64,000 nucleotides of DNA from Magnetovibrio sp. (GTDB lineage: Bacteria > Pseudomonadota > Alphaproteobacteria > Rhodospirillales > Magnetovibrionaceae): contig NZ_DATCTF010000019.1 of the NCBI RefSeq assembly GCF_036568125.1, positions 62,001 through 126,000 on the forward strand, given 5' to 3'. The notes under the pieces are model-generated. The model made no database searches. It was not told the origin of the DNA and saw only the letters and a list, made by a program, of their open reading frames with translations. Position numbers and translations under genes: made by a program. This document shows, in pieces, positions 44,960-53,854 of this stretch. Numbering within the stretch: position 1 is the stretch's first letter; the number at the start of each line of letters is the position of its first letter.

Positions 44960-46249
44960 ATGAGCACAATTCACAACGACCGCCATGCCGATTCGTATTA
45001 TGCCGCATCGGCCAACCCGGCGCCGGAACGCGCCAAGTTGGAAGGCGAGGTCAGTTGCGACGTGTGCGTCATCGGTGCGGGCATCACCGGCTCATCTGCG
45101 GCCCTTCACTTGGCCGAACAAGGCTACAACGTGGTGGTGCTCGAAGGTCGTCAAGTCGGCTGGGGGGCCTCGGGGCGCAACGGCGGCCAAGCGATCATCG
45201 GCTACAACAAAGGCATTCGCGATATCGCGGGTTTGGTCGGCCGCGACGATGCGCAGAAACTTTGGGATTTGGGCCTGGAATCGAAGAAACTGCTCACCGA
45301 AACCGTCGAAAAGCACAACATCCAGTGCGACCTCAAGTGGGGTCACTTGATGATGGCCATCAAACCCCGGCAATTCCGCGAGCTGGAAGAAACCAAGGAA
45401 GAGCTTGAAACGGAAACCGGCTATCAAGGCCTGCAAATGCTGAGCAAGGCTGAAGCCCGTGACCGGGTCGGCAGCGACAAGTACATCGGCGCGCTTTATG
45501 ACCCTGAGAGCGGCCATCTGCACCCGCTGAATTACACCTTGGGTCTGGCTGCCGCCGCCGAGGCCGCCGGCGCCAAGATTTACGAAAATTCGCCCGCCAC
45601 CCACATCCAAGAAGGCGCGGCCCCTGTCATCACCACCCCGTCGGGTTCCGTGCGCTGCAAGCATGTAATCATGTGCGCCAACGCCTATTTGGAAAAGTTG
45701 GAGCCCCGCATCTCGAGCAAGATCATGCCGGTCGGCACCTTCATCATCGCCACCGAGCCGCTCGACGACGCGATGGCGAAAAGTCTGATCCGCGACGATG
45801 AAGGCGTGGTCGACATCAATTTCGTGCTCAACTACTGGCGACTTTCCGCTGACAAACGCATGCTGTTCGGCGGCCGGGTGAGCTATTCGGGTTTGGTGCC
45901 GTTCGACCTCAAGGCCACCATGGGCAACACCATGCGCAACATTTATCCGCAGTTGCAAGACGCCAGGATCGATTACGCCTGGGGCGGCAACGTCGCCATC
46001 ACCGTCAACCGCCTGCCGCATTTTGGTCGGGTCGGCAAAAACATCTATTTCGCTCATGGTTTTTCCGGTCACGGTGTTTTGTTCACCGGCCTTGCAGGCA
46101 AACTGATGGCCGAGGCCGTTCAGGGCACGGCGGAACGTTTCGACGTGTTCACTCGCATTCCGCACATGTCGTTCCCCGGCGGCGCGCTGATGCGCAAGCC
46201 CGCGCTGGTCGCCGCCATGGCGTACTTCAAGCTGCGCGATCTGCTGTAA
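44960..46249 (+). CDS. puuB: Gamma-glutamylputrescine oxidoreductase (FAD, DAO family)
   Basis: Oxidative deamination of gamma-glutamylputrescine to the aldehyde used by PuuC. The 429-aa product has the FAD dinucleotide-binding motif VIGAGITGSSAALHLAEQG (about residues 35-55), GRQVGWGASGRNGGQ, and a C-terminal FAHGFSGHGVLFTGLAGK, as in PuuB and the DAO family. It is divergent from puuD and 56 bases upstream of gabD. N-terminal residues 1-30 fit a cytosolic enzyme; no signal peptide is seen. Confidence 0.9.
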   Translation: MSTIHNDRHADSYYAASANPAPERAKLEGEVSCDVCVIGAGITGSSAALHLAEQGYNVVVLEGRQVGWGASGRNGGQAIIGYNKGIRDIAGLVGRDDAQKLWDLGLESKKLLTETVEKHNIQCDLKWGHLMMAIKPRQFRELEETKEELETETGYQGLQMLSKAEARDRVGSDKYIGALYDPESGHLHPLNYTLGLAAAAEAAGAKIYENSPATHIQEGAAPVITTPSGSVRCKHVIMCANAYLEKLEPRISSKIMPVGTFIIATEPLDDAMAKSLIRDDEGVVDINFVLNYWRLSADKRMLFGGRVSYSGLVPFDLKATMGNTMRNIYPQLQDARIDYAWGGNVAITVNRLPHFGRVGKNIYFAHGFSGHGVLFTGLAGKLMAEAVQGTAERFDVFTRIPHMSFPGGALMRKPALVAAMAYFKLRDLL

Positions 46250-46305
46250 CGCCCAAGGCTGATCCAACCCTTTTTAAAACCACCCAATTACCGAGTGCTG
46301 ACCTT

Positions 46306-47757
46306 ATGGACCTCCCCGCCAATTTGATTTTCAGTCAGGCCTTCATCGACGGCCTGTGGACCGACAGCGCGAACGGCGCGACTTATCCGATCACCAACCC
46401 CGCCACCGGCGAGGTCATCGCCACCGTGCCCGACATGGGGCGCGATGAAACCGCACGCGCCATTGCGGCGGCGGAAAAAGCACGCCCTGCCTGGGCCGCG
46501 CAAACCGCGAAGACCCGTGCCGCGATCTTGCGCACATGGTTCGACCTGATCATGGGCCATCAAGAAGAACTGGCGAAAATCGTCACCTTGGAATGCGGCA
46601 AGCCGTTGGGCGAGGCGCGCGGCGAAGTCGCCTACGGCGCATCGTTCATCGAATGGTTCGGCGAAGAGGCCAAGCGCCTTTATGGCGAGGTCATTCCCTC
46701 ACCCGCAGGCAACAGCCGCATCGTCACCTTGCGCCAACCCATCGGCGTGGCCGCCGCGATCACGCCATGGAACTTCCCGCTCGCCATGATCACGCGCAAA
46801 TGCGCACCCGCCTTGGCGGCCGGTTGTCCGGTGGTGGTGAAACCATCCGAAGACACGCCGCTGACCGCCTTGGCACTGGCCGCGCTGGCGCACAAAGCCG
46901 GTTTCCCGGCAGGCACCTTCAACATCGTCACCGCCAGCCGCGGCGCAGAGGTGGGGTTGGAACTGTGCGAAAACCCGATCGTGCGCAAACTGTCGTTCAC
47001 CGGCTCGACCCCGGTGGGTAAAATTCTCATGCGTCAATGCGCCGACACGGTCACCAAGGTGTCTTTGGAACTGGGCGGCAACGCGCCGTTTATCGTGTTC
47101 GACGACGCCGACGTCGATGCCGCCGTCGAAGGCGCACTGGCGTCCAAGTACCGCAACGCCGGGCAAACCTGCGTGTGCGCCAACCGCTTTTTGGTGCAAA
47201 GCGGCGTCTACGACGAATTCGCGCAAAAAATGGCCGCCGCCGTGGCGAGCTTCAAGGTCGGTAACGGCCTGGAAGACGGCGTCACCCAAGGCCCGCTGAT
47301 CAACGCCAAGGGATTGGCCAAGGTCGAGGAACTGGTCGACGACGCCCTGGCCCACGGCGCGAAGGCGTTGTCCGGGGGCGCGGTGCATGCTTTGGGCGGG
47401 ACCTATTACGAACCCACGGTGCTCACCGACGTCACCCCCGAGATGCGCATCGCCAACGAAGAAATTTTCGGCCCCGTCGCGCCGCTTTATCGTTTCGAGA
47501 CCGAAGAAGATGCCGTGCGCATCGCTAACGACACGCCGTACGGCCTGGCCGGTTATTTCTACAGCCGCGACATCGGCCGCGTCTGGCGCGTGGCGGAAGC
47601 CTTGGAATACGGCATCCTCGGCATCAACGAAGGCATCTTCTCGACCGAAGTCGCACCGTTCGGCGGGGTCAAGGAATCCGGCATCGGCCGCGAAGGCGGC
47701 AAGCAAGGCATCGAGGAATACACCGAGATCAAATATCTACGCATCGGCGGCCTTTGA
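46306..47757 (+). CDS. gabD: Succinate-semialdehyde dehydrogenase
   Basis: Converts succinate semialdehyde, made from GABA, to succinate. The 483-aa aldehyde dehydrogenase has ITPWNFPLAMITRKCAPALA, FTGSTPVGKILM, LELGGNAPFIVFDDADVDAA and catalytic Cys in NAGQTCVCANRFLVQ, matching GabD. It follows puuB closely and is followed by speB, so it links the putrescine route to the TCA cycle. A GABA transaminase is not separately seen; the spuC product or the omega-transaminase may serve. Confidence 0.92.
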   Translation: MDLPANLIFSQAFIDGLWTDSANGATYPITNPATGEVIATVPDMGRDETARAIAAAEKARPAWAAQTAKTRAAILRTWFDLIMGHQEELAKIVTLECGKPLGEARGEVAYGASFIEWFGEEAKRLYGEVIPSPAGNSRIVTLRQPIGVAAAITPWNFPLAMITRKCAPALAAGCPVVVKPSEDTPLTALALAALAHKAGFPAGTFNIVTASRGAEVGLELCENPIVRKLSFTGSTPVGKILMRQCADTVTKVSLELGGNAPFIVFDDADVDAAVEGALASKYRNAGQTCVCANRFLVQSGVYDEFAQKMAAAVASFKVGNGLEDGVTQGPLINAKGLAKVEELVDDALAHGAKALSGGAVHALGGTYYEPTVLTDVTPEMRIANEEIFGPVAPLYRFETEEDAVRIANDTPYGLAGYFYSRDIGRVWRVAEALEYGILGINEGIFSTEVAPFGGVKESGIGREGGKQGIEEYTEIKYLRIGGL

Positions 47758-47826
47758 CCTCTGGACCTTTCGCGTATACTGGTGAAAATAGCGAATTCGT
47801 AACGGATCTTAAAAGGCGGCATCACC

Positions 47827-48813
47827 ATGTCGGACCAACACGCATCCAACCCAAAAAGGGGTGATCAAGCGTTTCGCAAGGATAGCGTTTACGGACGCTG
47901 GCCGGAACTGACCCATGGCGGCGCGCTGAGCTTCCTGCGTCGCAAATACAGCGAAGATCTCAACGGCGTAGATGTGGCGGTCAGCGGCATTCCCTACGAC
48001 TGCGCCACCACCTATCGTCCCGGCGCCCGTCTGGGCCCGCGCGCGATCCGCGCCGCGTCGGTGCAGTTGGCCGAATTGAAAGCCTTTCCCTTCGGCTTTG
48101 ATCCGTTCGAGCATCTCGCCGTGGTCGACACCGGCGACTGTTTCGTCGACAGCCATTACCCGTCCCAAGTGATCGAGACGATCCAAAGCCACATCGCGCG
48201 CATTCTCGATGCGGGCGTACTGCCAATGAGCTTCGGCGGGGACCATTTCGTCACCTATCCGATCTTGCGCGCCATCGCCGACAAGCACGGCCCGGTCGCC
48301 TTGATCCATTTCGATGCCCATCCCGACACCTGGGATGACGATGGCGAGCGCTTCGATCACGGCTCGATGTTCCTGCGCGCCAAGAACGAAGGGCTGCTGG
48401 ATGTCGAAAATTCCGTTCAGGTCGGCATCCGCACTTACAACGACAGCGATCACGGCTTTGAAATTCTCACCTCGCCGTGGATCCACAAAAATGGCGTGGA
48501 CGCCACCATCGCCGCGATCAAACAGCGCGTCGGCGACACCAAGGTCTATCTGACCTTTGACATCGATTGCCTGGATCCGGCTTTCGCGCCGGGCACCGGC
48601 ACACCGGTTTCGGGCGGCTTGAGCTCGGCCCAAGCGCTCGACATCGTGCGCGGGCTTGGCGCACTGAATTTCGTCGGCATGGACGTGGTCGAGGTCTCAC
48701 CGGCCTATGACGTGTCCGAAGTCACTGCCATCGCGGCGGCCACCATCGCCCACGACTTGTTGTGCCTGCTGGCGGAAAAAAAGGGCGCGGTGCGCAGACC
48801 CGTCGGGCGTTAA
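47827..48813 (+). CDS. speB: Agmatinase-type ureohydrolase
   Basis: Hydrolyses agmatine to putrescine and urea. The 328-aa product has the ureohydrolase manganese ligands in FGGDHFVTYP, IHFDAHPDTWDD and DIDCLDPAFAPGTGTP. An N-terminal extension of about 30 residues precedes the core. It could feed putrescine into the surrounding catabolic genes. Related guanidinobutyrase or guanidinopropionase activity is possible, since these share the motifs. Confidence 0.88.
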   Translation: MSDQHASNPKRGDQAFRKDSVYGRWPELTHGGALSFLRRKYSEDLNGVDVAVSGIPYDCATTYRPGARLGPRAIRAASVQLAELKAFPFGFDPFEHLAVVDTGDCFVDSHYPSQVIETIQSHIARILDAGVLPMSFGGDHFVTYPILRAIADKHGPVALIHFDAHPDTWDDDGERFDHGSMFLRAKNEGLLDVENSVQVGIRTYNDSDHGFEILTSPWIHKNGVDATIAAIKQRVGDTKVYLTFDIDCLDPAFAPGTGTPVSGGLSSAQALDIVRGLGALNFVGMDVVEVSPAYDVSEVTAIAAATIAHDLLCLLAEKKGAVRRPVGR

Positions 48814-48832
48814 GCCAACGCGTTGCCTGAAC

Positions 48833-48853
48833 ACACTTTTCCGTAAAAAGTGT
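48833..48853 (+). terminator. Hairpin downstream of speB
   Basis: ACACTTTT pairs with AAAAGTGT across CCGTA. It lies between speB and the methyltransferase gene. It is a weak terminator without a T-run, but suggests the two genes are separate units. Confidence 0.4.
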
Positions 48854-48889
48854 CGTGATCCGATGTGAAAAATCGGGCATTGTTGGGTC

Positions 48890-49597
48890 ATGCGCACACG
48901 TTCATCGACACCATCCGATTCTCAACATCGCGACAACATCCAAACGATGTTCGAGCTGGTGGCGCCGCGCTACGACCTGATGAACGATTTGATGAGCTTC
49001 GCCACCCATCGTTTGTGGAAGCGCGCCATGGTGCGCAAGGCACCACAATGTTCCGGTGGCTTCGCGGTCGATGTTGCGGGTGGCACCGGCGACATAGCCC
49101 GCTTGCTCCATCAACGCGGCTGGAACGTGACGGTGTGCGACCCCAGCGCCGGAATGATGCGGGCAGGACGCCCCCGCCAACCGAGCGAGATTTCTTGGGT
49201 TGCGGGTTTGGGGGAAAGCTTGCCGTTCGCCGACGCGTCGCTCGACCTGCTCACCGTCAGTTTCGGCCTACGCAACATGACCCGACCGCAACACGCGTTA
49301 GCGGAAGCCATACGCGTGCTCAAACCCGGCGGTCGCTTCATCTGCCTGGAATTCAGCACCCCGGCGTGGTGGTTGAAACCGTTTTACGATTGGTATTCCG
49401 AACACATCATCCCGCGCCTGGGCGCCATGGTCGCGGGACGACCCGAGGCTTATCGCTATCTGGTCGATTCGATCCGCGAATTTCCCGATCAAGATACTTT
49501 GAAGGAACAAATGCAAGCTGCGGGCTTTGCCGACGTGACCTACACGAACCTGTCGTTCGGCATCGCCGCCATCCATGTCGGAAGCAAGACGTCATGA
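48890..49597 (+). CDS. menG: UbiE/MenG-type quinone methyltransferase
   Basis: SAM-dependent C-methylation of demethylmenaquinone (or the ubiquinone precursor). The 235-aa product has the N-terminal FELVAPRYDLMNDLMSF, SAM motif I DVAGGTGDIARLL, and GLRNMTRPQHALAEAIRVLKPGGR (cited in part), all typical of UbiE/MenG. Its stop overlaps the start of menA by four bases, which argues for the menaquinone reaction, at least here. A dual-use enzyme cannot be excluded. Confidence 0.82.
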   Translation: MRTRSSTPSDSQHRDNIQTMFELVAPRYDLMNDLMSFATHRLWKRAMVRKAPQCSGGFAVDVAGGTGDIARLLHQRGWNVTVCDPSAGMMRAGRPRQPSEISWVAGLGESLPFADASLDLLTVSFGLRNMTRPQHALAEAIRVLKPGGRFICLEFSTPAWWLKPFYDWYSEHIIPRLGAMVAGRPEAYRYLVDSIREFPDQDTLKEQMQAAGFADVTYTNLSFGIAAIHVGSKTS

Positions 49598-50526
49598 CCG
49601 CCCGCCCAACCGGCCTGAATTTGTGGTGGCAAGCCATTCGCCCAAAGACCTTGGGCATGGCAGCAAGCCCAGTGGTGCTGGCCAGCGCGCTGGCTTGGGC
49701 GGGCGACAGCCCCATCGCGCATCCGGAAGTTCCGATCGTCATCTTGCTGTGCGCGCTGGCCATTCAGGCCGGAACCAACCTGTTCAACGATGCTCAGGAT
49801 TTCCTCAACGGTACCGACGACATCGACGGCGCTGAACGTCTGGGACCGCCACGCGTCACCGCACTGGGTTGGGCGTTGCCGCACCAAGTATCGGCTGCCG
49901 GATTGACGGCGTTTTTGATCGCGCTTTTGGGCGGGCTTTACCTCATCACCATCGGCGGTTGGCCGATCTTTTTCCTCGGCCTCGGGTCGCTGTGGGCAGG
50001 CTACCTATATTCCCATGGTCCCTATCCAATCTCGCGCTCGCCGTTCGGTGAACTCGTGGTGATCGCTTTTTTCGGCGTCGCGGCGGTATCCGGCACCTAT
50101 TATCTGCACACTGGCCACGTCGGCATGTCGACTTGGATCTGGGGCATCGCCATGGGGCTTCCCGCAGGCGCGGTGCTGTTGCTCAACAATGTACGCGATG
50201 AAGCGGGCGATCGTCTTGCCGGGCGCAAGACCTTGGCGATTTTGATCGGCGTCAAGGCTTCACACGCCCTTTATGCCATCTTGGTGTTGGCTCCGTACGG
50301 CGTCTCGGCGCTGAGCGTTGCGACGGGTCTAATGGCTGTGGGTGCCTTGTTGGGCATCGCCACCTTGCCGCTGGCGTTGCGCAACGCGCGAACGTTTCGT
50401 GACACCGCGCCAAGCGCAAGCCTAAACCCCCTACTCGGCGCGACTGTGCGCTGCCAAGGGTTGTTCGCCATCTCGACCGCGCTGGGTCTGTTCGCGTCCC
50501 TATATGTCACGATGCCTGGACCATAA
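49594..50526 (+). CDS. menA: MenA-type 1,4-dihydroxy-2-naphthoate prenyltransferase
   Basis: Attaches the isoprenoid tail in menaquinone synthesis. The 310-aa membrane protein of the UbiA superfamily has about eight helices, the aspartate motif NLFNDAQDFLNGTDD and the second NNVRDEAGDRLAGRKTLA, with WQAIRPKTLGMAASPVVL near the N-terminus, as in MenA rather than UbiA. It is translationally coupled to menG. The remaining menaquinone genes are not in the window. Confidence 0.82.
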   Translation: MTARPTGLNLWWQAIRPKTLGMAASPVVLASALAWAGDSPIAHPEVPIVILLCALAIQAGTNLFNDAQDFLNGTDDIDGAERLGPPRVTALGWALPHQVSAAGLTAFLIALLGGLYLITIGGWPIFFLGLGSLWAGYLYSHGPYPISRSPFGELVVIAFFGVAAVSGTYYLHTGHVGMSTWIWGIAMGLPAGAVLLLNNVRDEAGDRLAGRKTLAILIGVKASHALYAILVLAPYGVSALSVATGLMAVGALLGIATLPLALRNARTFRDTAPSASLNPLLGATVRCQGLFAISTALGLFASLYVTMPGP

Positions 50527-50600
50527 GACACCCTCGCCATTTGACTGGGCGGCATTCCCGCCTAAAATACGCAACCTTTTATGTCTGGAAAGCCCACACT

Positions 50601-51464
50601 ATGTCGACGGATATTCTGCTCCCCATCGGTTTGGCCTTTATCATGTTCTCAATCGGCCTTGGCCTCAAAATCGAAGATTTCACCCGTGTGGTGCTCTATC
50701 CGCGCGCTATTTTCGTTGGGCTGCTCAACCAGATCATACTGTTGCCGTTGATCGGACTCGCGGTGCTGGTCGGTTATGAGGGGCGGCCTGAATTCGCTTT
50801 GGGCCTGATGATCTTGGCGGCCTCGCCGGGCGGCATCACGTCCAACCTGCTGACCACCCTGGCAGGCGGCAATGCGGCCTTGTCTGTATCCATGACAGCG
50901 ATCACCAGCCTCATCAGCGTTGTATCCGTGCCCGTCATTTTGGGTTTTTCCCAAGTTTTCTTTCTCGGCACGGGCCAGGACGTGCAAATGCCCTTAGGCT
51001 TTATCATGGGCTCGATCCTGGTCGTGACCGGCCTGCCCATCGCGCTCGGCATGGGCTTGCAGGCGTGGAAACCCGACAGCGCCAATTGGCTGCGGCCAAA
51101 GGCACGTCACCTCGCCACCATCATCTTCGCGCTGATCGTCGCCAGCGCGTTCGTCGGTCAAATGGACAATATCCTCAATTATTTCACCGAAATCGGCCCG
51201 CGCTTGGTGATCCTCAACGTCGCGACCATGGCGCTGGGCATGTTCACCGCACGTGCCCTGGGTTTAGCCCACAGTGACCGCATTGCCATTGCATTGGAAT
51301 GTGGGCTGCAAAATGCCGCCTTGGCGATCTTTATCGCCGTTTCGGTGTTGGGCAATCCGATTTTGGTGGTCCCGGCGATCACTTATGCCTTGGTCATGAA
51401 CATCACGGCAGCCGGGTTTATCGTGTGGGCGCGCCGACCACAGCTTCGCACCGCAACCGACTGA
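50601..51464 (+). CDS. BASS-family (bile acid:sodium symporter-like) transporter
   Basis: The 287-aa membrane protein starts at the ATG at 50601, with GGAAAG upstream; an upstream in-frame start at 50541 has no comparable signal. It has about nine to ten helices with GLGLKIEDF, LGLMILAASPGGITSNLLTT and ALECGLQNAALAIFIAVSVL, the paired repeats of the BASS fold. The substrate is unknown; sodium-coupled uptake of an organic anion is typical. It is downstream of menA and nine bases before the COQ10-like gene. Confidence 0.85.
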   Translation: MSTDILLPIGLAFIMFSIGLGLKIEDFTRVVLYPRAIFVGLLNQIILLPLIGLAVLVGYEGRPEFALGLMILAASPGGITSNLLTTLAGGNAALSVSMTAITSLISVVSVPVILGFSQVFFLGTGQDVQMPLGFIMGSILVVTGLPIALGMGLQAWKPDSANWLRPKARHLATIIFALIVASAFVGQMDNILNYFTEIGPRLVILNVATMALGMFTARALGLAHSDRIAIALECGLQNAALAIFIAVSVLGNPILVVPAITYALVMNITAAGFIVWARRPQLRTATD

Positions 51465-51473
51465 CCCTTGGCG

Positions 51474-51908
51474 ATGCAACCCATCGTCCTTCAACGTGTC
51501 GTCGCCCTGAGCCCCGATCAGCTGTTTGCCGTCGCCGCCAACATCGAGGCTTATCCCGAGTTCGTGCCCAACTGCGTGGCGACGCGTATTCGCCAGCGCA
51601 CCGATGACACATGGCTGGTGGACAATGTGTTTCGCTGGGGGCCGGTGCCGATCCGCTTTCGCACCCGTGCCACGATGCGACCGCCACGCGAGATCGATAT
51701 CCGCTCGATCGACAGCGTGCTCATAGATTTATCTTTGAAATGGCGCTTCGTTGCCTATGACGGCGGCACCGAGGTGACGTTTGAAATGGCCCTCGACCTG
51801 CCCGGACCGAAACTCGGCCTGATGGAACAATCCCTGCGCAAGCAAGCCGAAGCCTTCGAGCGCGCATTTTTGGCGCGCGCCGCTCAGTCGTCGAGCGTGG
51901 AGAAATAA
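51474..51908 (+). CDS. COQ10/RatA-like START-fold protein
   Basis: The 144-aa SRPBCC-fold protein has FAVAANIEAYPEFVPNC and a closing helix FERAFLARA, typical of the COQ10/RatA group. Family members bind a hydrophobic ligand, coenzyme Q in the eukaryotic relative. The neighbouring quinone genes fit that role. The ATG at 51474 is preferred over the TTG six bases upstream. Its last 25 bases overlap the 3' end of the convergent cytochrome gene. Confidence 0.75.
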   Translation: MQPIVLQRVVALSPDQLFAVAANIEAYPEFVPNCVATRIRQRTDDTWLVDNVFRWGPVPIRFRTRATMRPPREIDIRSIDSVLIDLSLKWRFVAYDGGTEVTFEMALDLPGPKLGLMEQSLRKQAEAFERAFLARAAQSSSVEK

Positions 51909-52537
51909 GCCAATAAATTCTGCACGTCGTCTTCCGACAGGGGGACGATCAACCGCTTAGGGCGCGGGTGCAACCGCGCATCGGCGCGCATTTCGCGAAA
52001 TTGCTTAGCCAAGTACTTGATGTATTGCCCCGCCAGCGGTGGGTCATGGGGACGGCCCTCACCTTTTTCGCCGTGGCAGCGTGCACAGTTTTCTTTATAA
52101 AGCGCAGCACCTTTATCGACATCGCCCGGGGCACGGGGAATCTGCAACACCCGCTTGGCCGCCAACAGTCGTTCGTAGCCATCAACCTGACCTTCCATTT
52201 CCGGCAATCGGGTATCGAGGGTCATTTTGGTGATATACGCTGAAACGTCGAGAATATCTTGATCGTTCAGTTCCCGTTCGACGGTAAACGGATACATGGG
52301 AATATTGACCCGCTCGCGGGCTTTGAACGCTTTCAACTGGCTGATCAGGTACTCGGTTGAAAACCCGGCTAGACGTGGATAATCCCCGCCACCGCCGCCT
52401 TGACCCTCAGGACCATGGCACGGCGCGCAAACGACATAGATGTCCTTGCCGTCTTCGGCGTAGCCTTGTTCCTGCGCCATCACGACGCCGGGCACGGCGA
52501 AACTGCATGCCAAGACAAGGGCCGCCAAGCGTTTCAC
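51884..52537 (-). CDS. Dihaem cytochrome c (c4 type), last gene of the nos operon
   Basis: Periplasmic electron carrier. The 217-aa product starts at a GTG (52537) with CGAGGAGA upstream; the frame is open much further, but upstream residues belong to nosY. It has a signal peptide (1-22) and two haem motifs, CAPCH and CARCH, in a duplicated class I cytochrome fold, each with a downstream Met (PMYPF type). It overlaps nosY by four bases. It is the third dihaem cytochrome of the cluster and probably delivers electrons to NosZ or accepts them from NosGH. Confidence 0.88.
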   Translation of the reverse strand: MKRLAALVLACSFAVPGVVMAQEQGYAEDGKDIYVVCAPCHGPEGQGGGGGDYPRLAGFSTEYLISQLKAFKARERVNIPMYPFTVERELNDQDILDVSAYITKMTLDTRLPEMEGQVDGYERLLAAKRVLQIPRAPGDVDKGAALYKENCARCHGEKGEGRPHDPPLAGQYIKYLAKQFREMRADARLHPRPKRLIVPLSEDDVQNLLAYFSTLDD

Positions 52538-53364
52538 TGCAAGTCTCCTCGACGAAACAATACGAAGCCCAGTACCGCGCACAATGTGCCGAACACCGCC
52601 GGATACAGAAAACCGTAGATCAAGAACCCTGTACGCCCCAGCGCATCCAAGATCACGTGCGCAGCTGGCCCCATCAAAATCAGTTCCGGATCGAACACCA
52701 GCATCGACGCGGTGCGAAACACCTGCATGGGATTGAGCAGCGCAATTGTCACTACCACTTCGTGAGGCATCTGTTCGCGCACCATCGCGCCCAGCAAAAT
52801 CAGATCGAGAAACAACAGCAACACCAACCACACGGTGAACGCCGCCCCTTGGGCAACGTCGGACGTCTTGGCGATGGTGGAAATCAACATGCCGATGCCC
52901 AAAAAGCACCACGTCAACGACACCAGCATGGCTGTACTGAAGAGGAACTCGGACCACGGCACGTCGAAACCGCGCACCGCCGCCCAGATCACCGCCAACA
53001 CCACGGCCAGAAACACCGGCAAAAACACCGTAACGTACCGGCCCAACAGCTTACCCCAGTACCACGCACCCAACGGCACCGGCAGCGCCAGCATATATTC
53101 CAACACCCCGGCTTCGCGGTCGCCAGCGACCGAGCGCACCATGGTGATGAGAATAAAGATCGGCAAGATCGCCATACAAATCTGAATGTAGGTGGTCAGC
53201 GTGCGCGACAAACCGGTAAAGCCCATGACGCGAGATTCGGTCAAACCCGATGCCAACAGCAACACCATCACGGCACCGAACACCAGGCTGTAGACCAAAA
53301 ACCACCGTGCCCTGATGGATTCCTGGTACTCGAGGCGCGCGGTATGGAGGAGCGGTTTGAGCAT
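52534..53364 (-). CDS. nosY: NosY-type ABC permease for copper-site maturation
   Basis: Inner-membrane permease that works with NosF and NosD to build the NosZ copper sulfide centre. The 276-aa product from the ATG at 53364 has an N-terminal helix (ARLEYQESIRARWFLVYSLVF), TMVRSVAGDREAGVLEYML and about six helices. It lies four bases downstream of nosL and overlaps the dihaem cytochrome gene. Assignment rests on the adjacent NosF and family resemblance. Confidence 0.9.
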   Translation of the reverse strand: MLKPLLHTARLEYQESIRARWFLVYSLVFGAVMVLLLASGLTESRVMGFTGLSRTLTTYIQICMAILPIFILITMVRSVAGDREAGVLEYMLALPVPLGAWYWGKLLGRYVTVFLPVFLAVVLAVIWAAVRGFDVPWSEFLFSTAMLVSLTWCFLGIGMLISTIAKTSDVAQGAAFTVWLVLLLFLDLILLGAMVREQMPHEVVVTIALLNPMQVFRTASMLVFDPELILMGPAAHVILDALGRTGFLIYGFLYPAVFGTLCAVLGFVLFRRGDLQ

Positions 53365-53368
53365 GGCG

Positions 53369-53854
53369 TTATTCGTTTCTATCCGGAACTTTGCAAATGT
53401 GATTCGGAGCATCGGCGAGAATTTTCGACGTCAGCGCGACAAAATCGATACCGACCGGATCGCCTGCCGACGTCGGCGCGAAAGCCGTGTAGCCGTAGTT
53501 CATCGGTGTCAATTCACCGCGCACATAGTGAGCCTCGCGCGCGTTCAGCCAGACCATTTTTTCACGGGTGCTGGAACCTTCGGCCACCCAGATTTCCGTC
53601 GCCTGGTCCCCCGCCCAATGCTGATCGTTAAGCCAATTGATGGCGCAACCGATATCGTCGAACTTATAGAGCTTGTTTTTCTCGCCGCCGCGCACCTCGG
53701 CGGCGAAGCGCGGATCGCTGACGAACATCTTGCACAGTTCGCACACGTCACGATCCCAGTGAATATCCTCGGGACCGGATTTATCACCGTCTCCGCACGC
53801 CGCCAGAACAAGCACCGCGCCAACCATCAACAGTCGGGTGATCAAACGTTGCAT
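53369..53854 (-). CDS. nosL: NosL copper-chaperone lipoprotein
   Basis: Outer or inner membrane-anchored Cu(I) donor for NosZ. The 161-aa product has the lipobox LVLAACGD and the copper-binding CELCKMFVSDPRFAAE. KLYKFDDIGCAINWLND fits the NosL fold. The ATG overlaps the stop of nosF (TGATG). It lies between nosF and nosY, an order usual for clade II clusters. Confidence 0.93.
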   Translation of the reverse strand: MQRLITRLLMVGAVLVLAACGDGDKSGPEDIHWDRDVCELCKMFVSDPRFAAEVRGGEKNKLYKFDDIGCAINWLNDQHWAGDQATEIWVAEGSSTREKMVWLNAREAHYVRGELTPMNYGYTAFAPTSAGDPVGIDFVALTSKILADAPNHICKVPDRNE

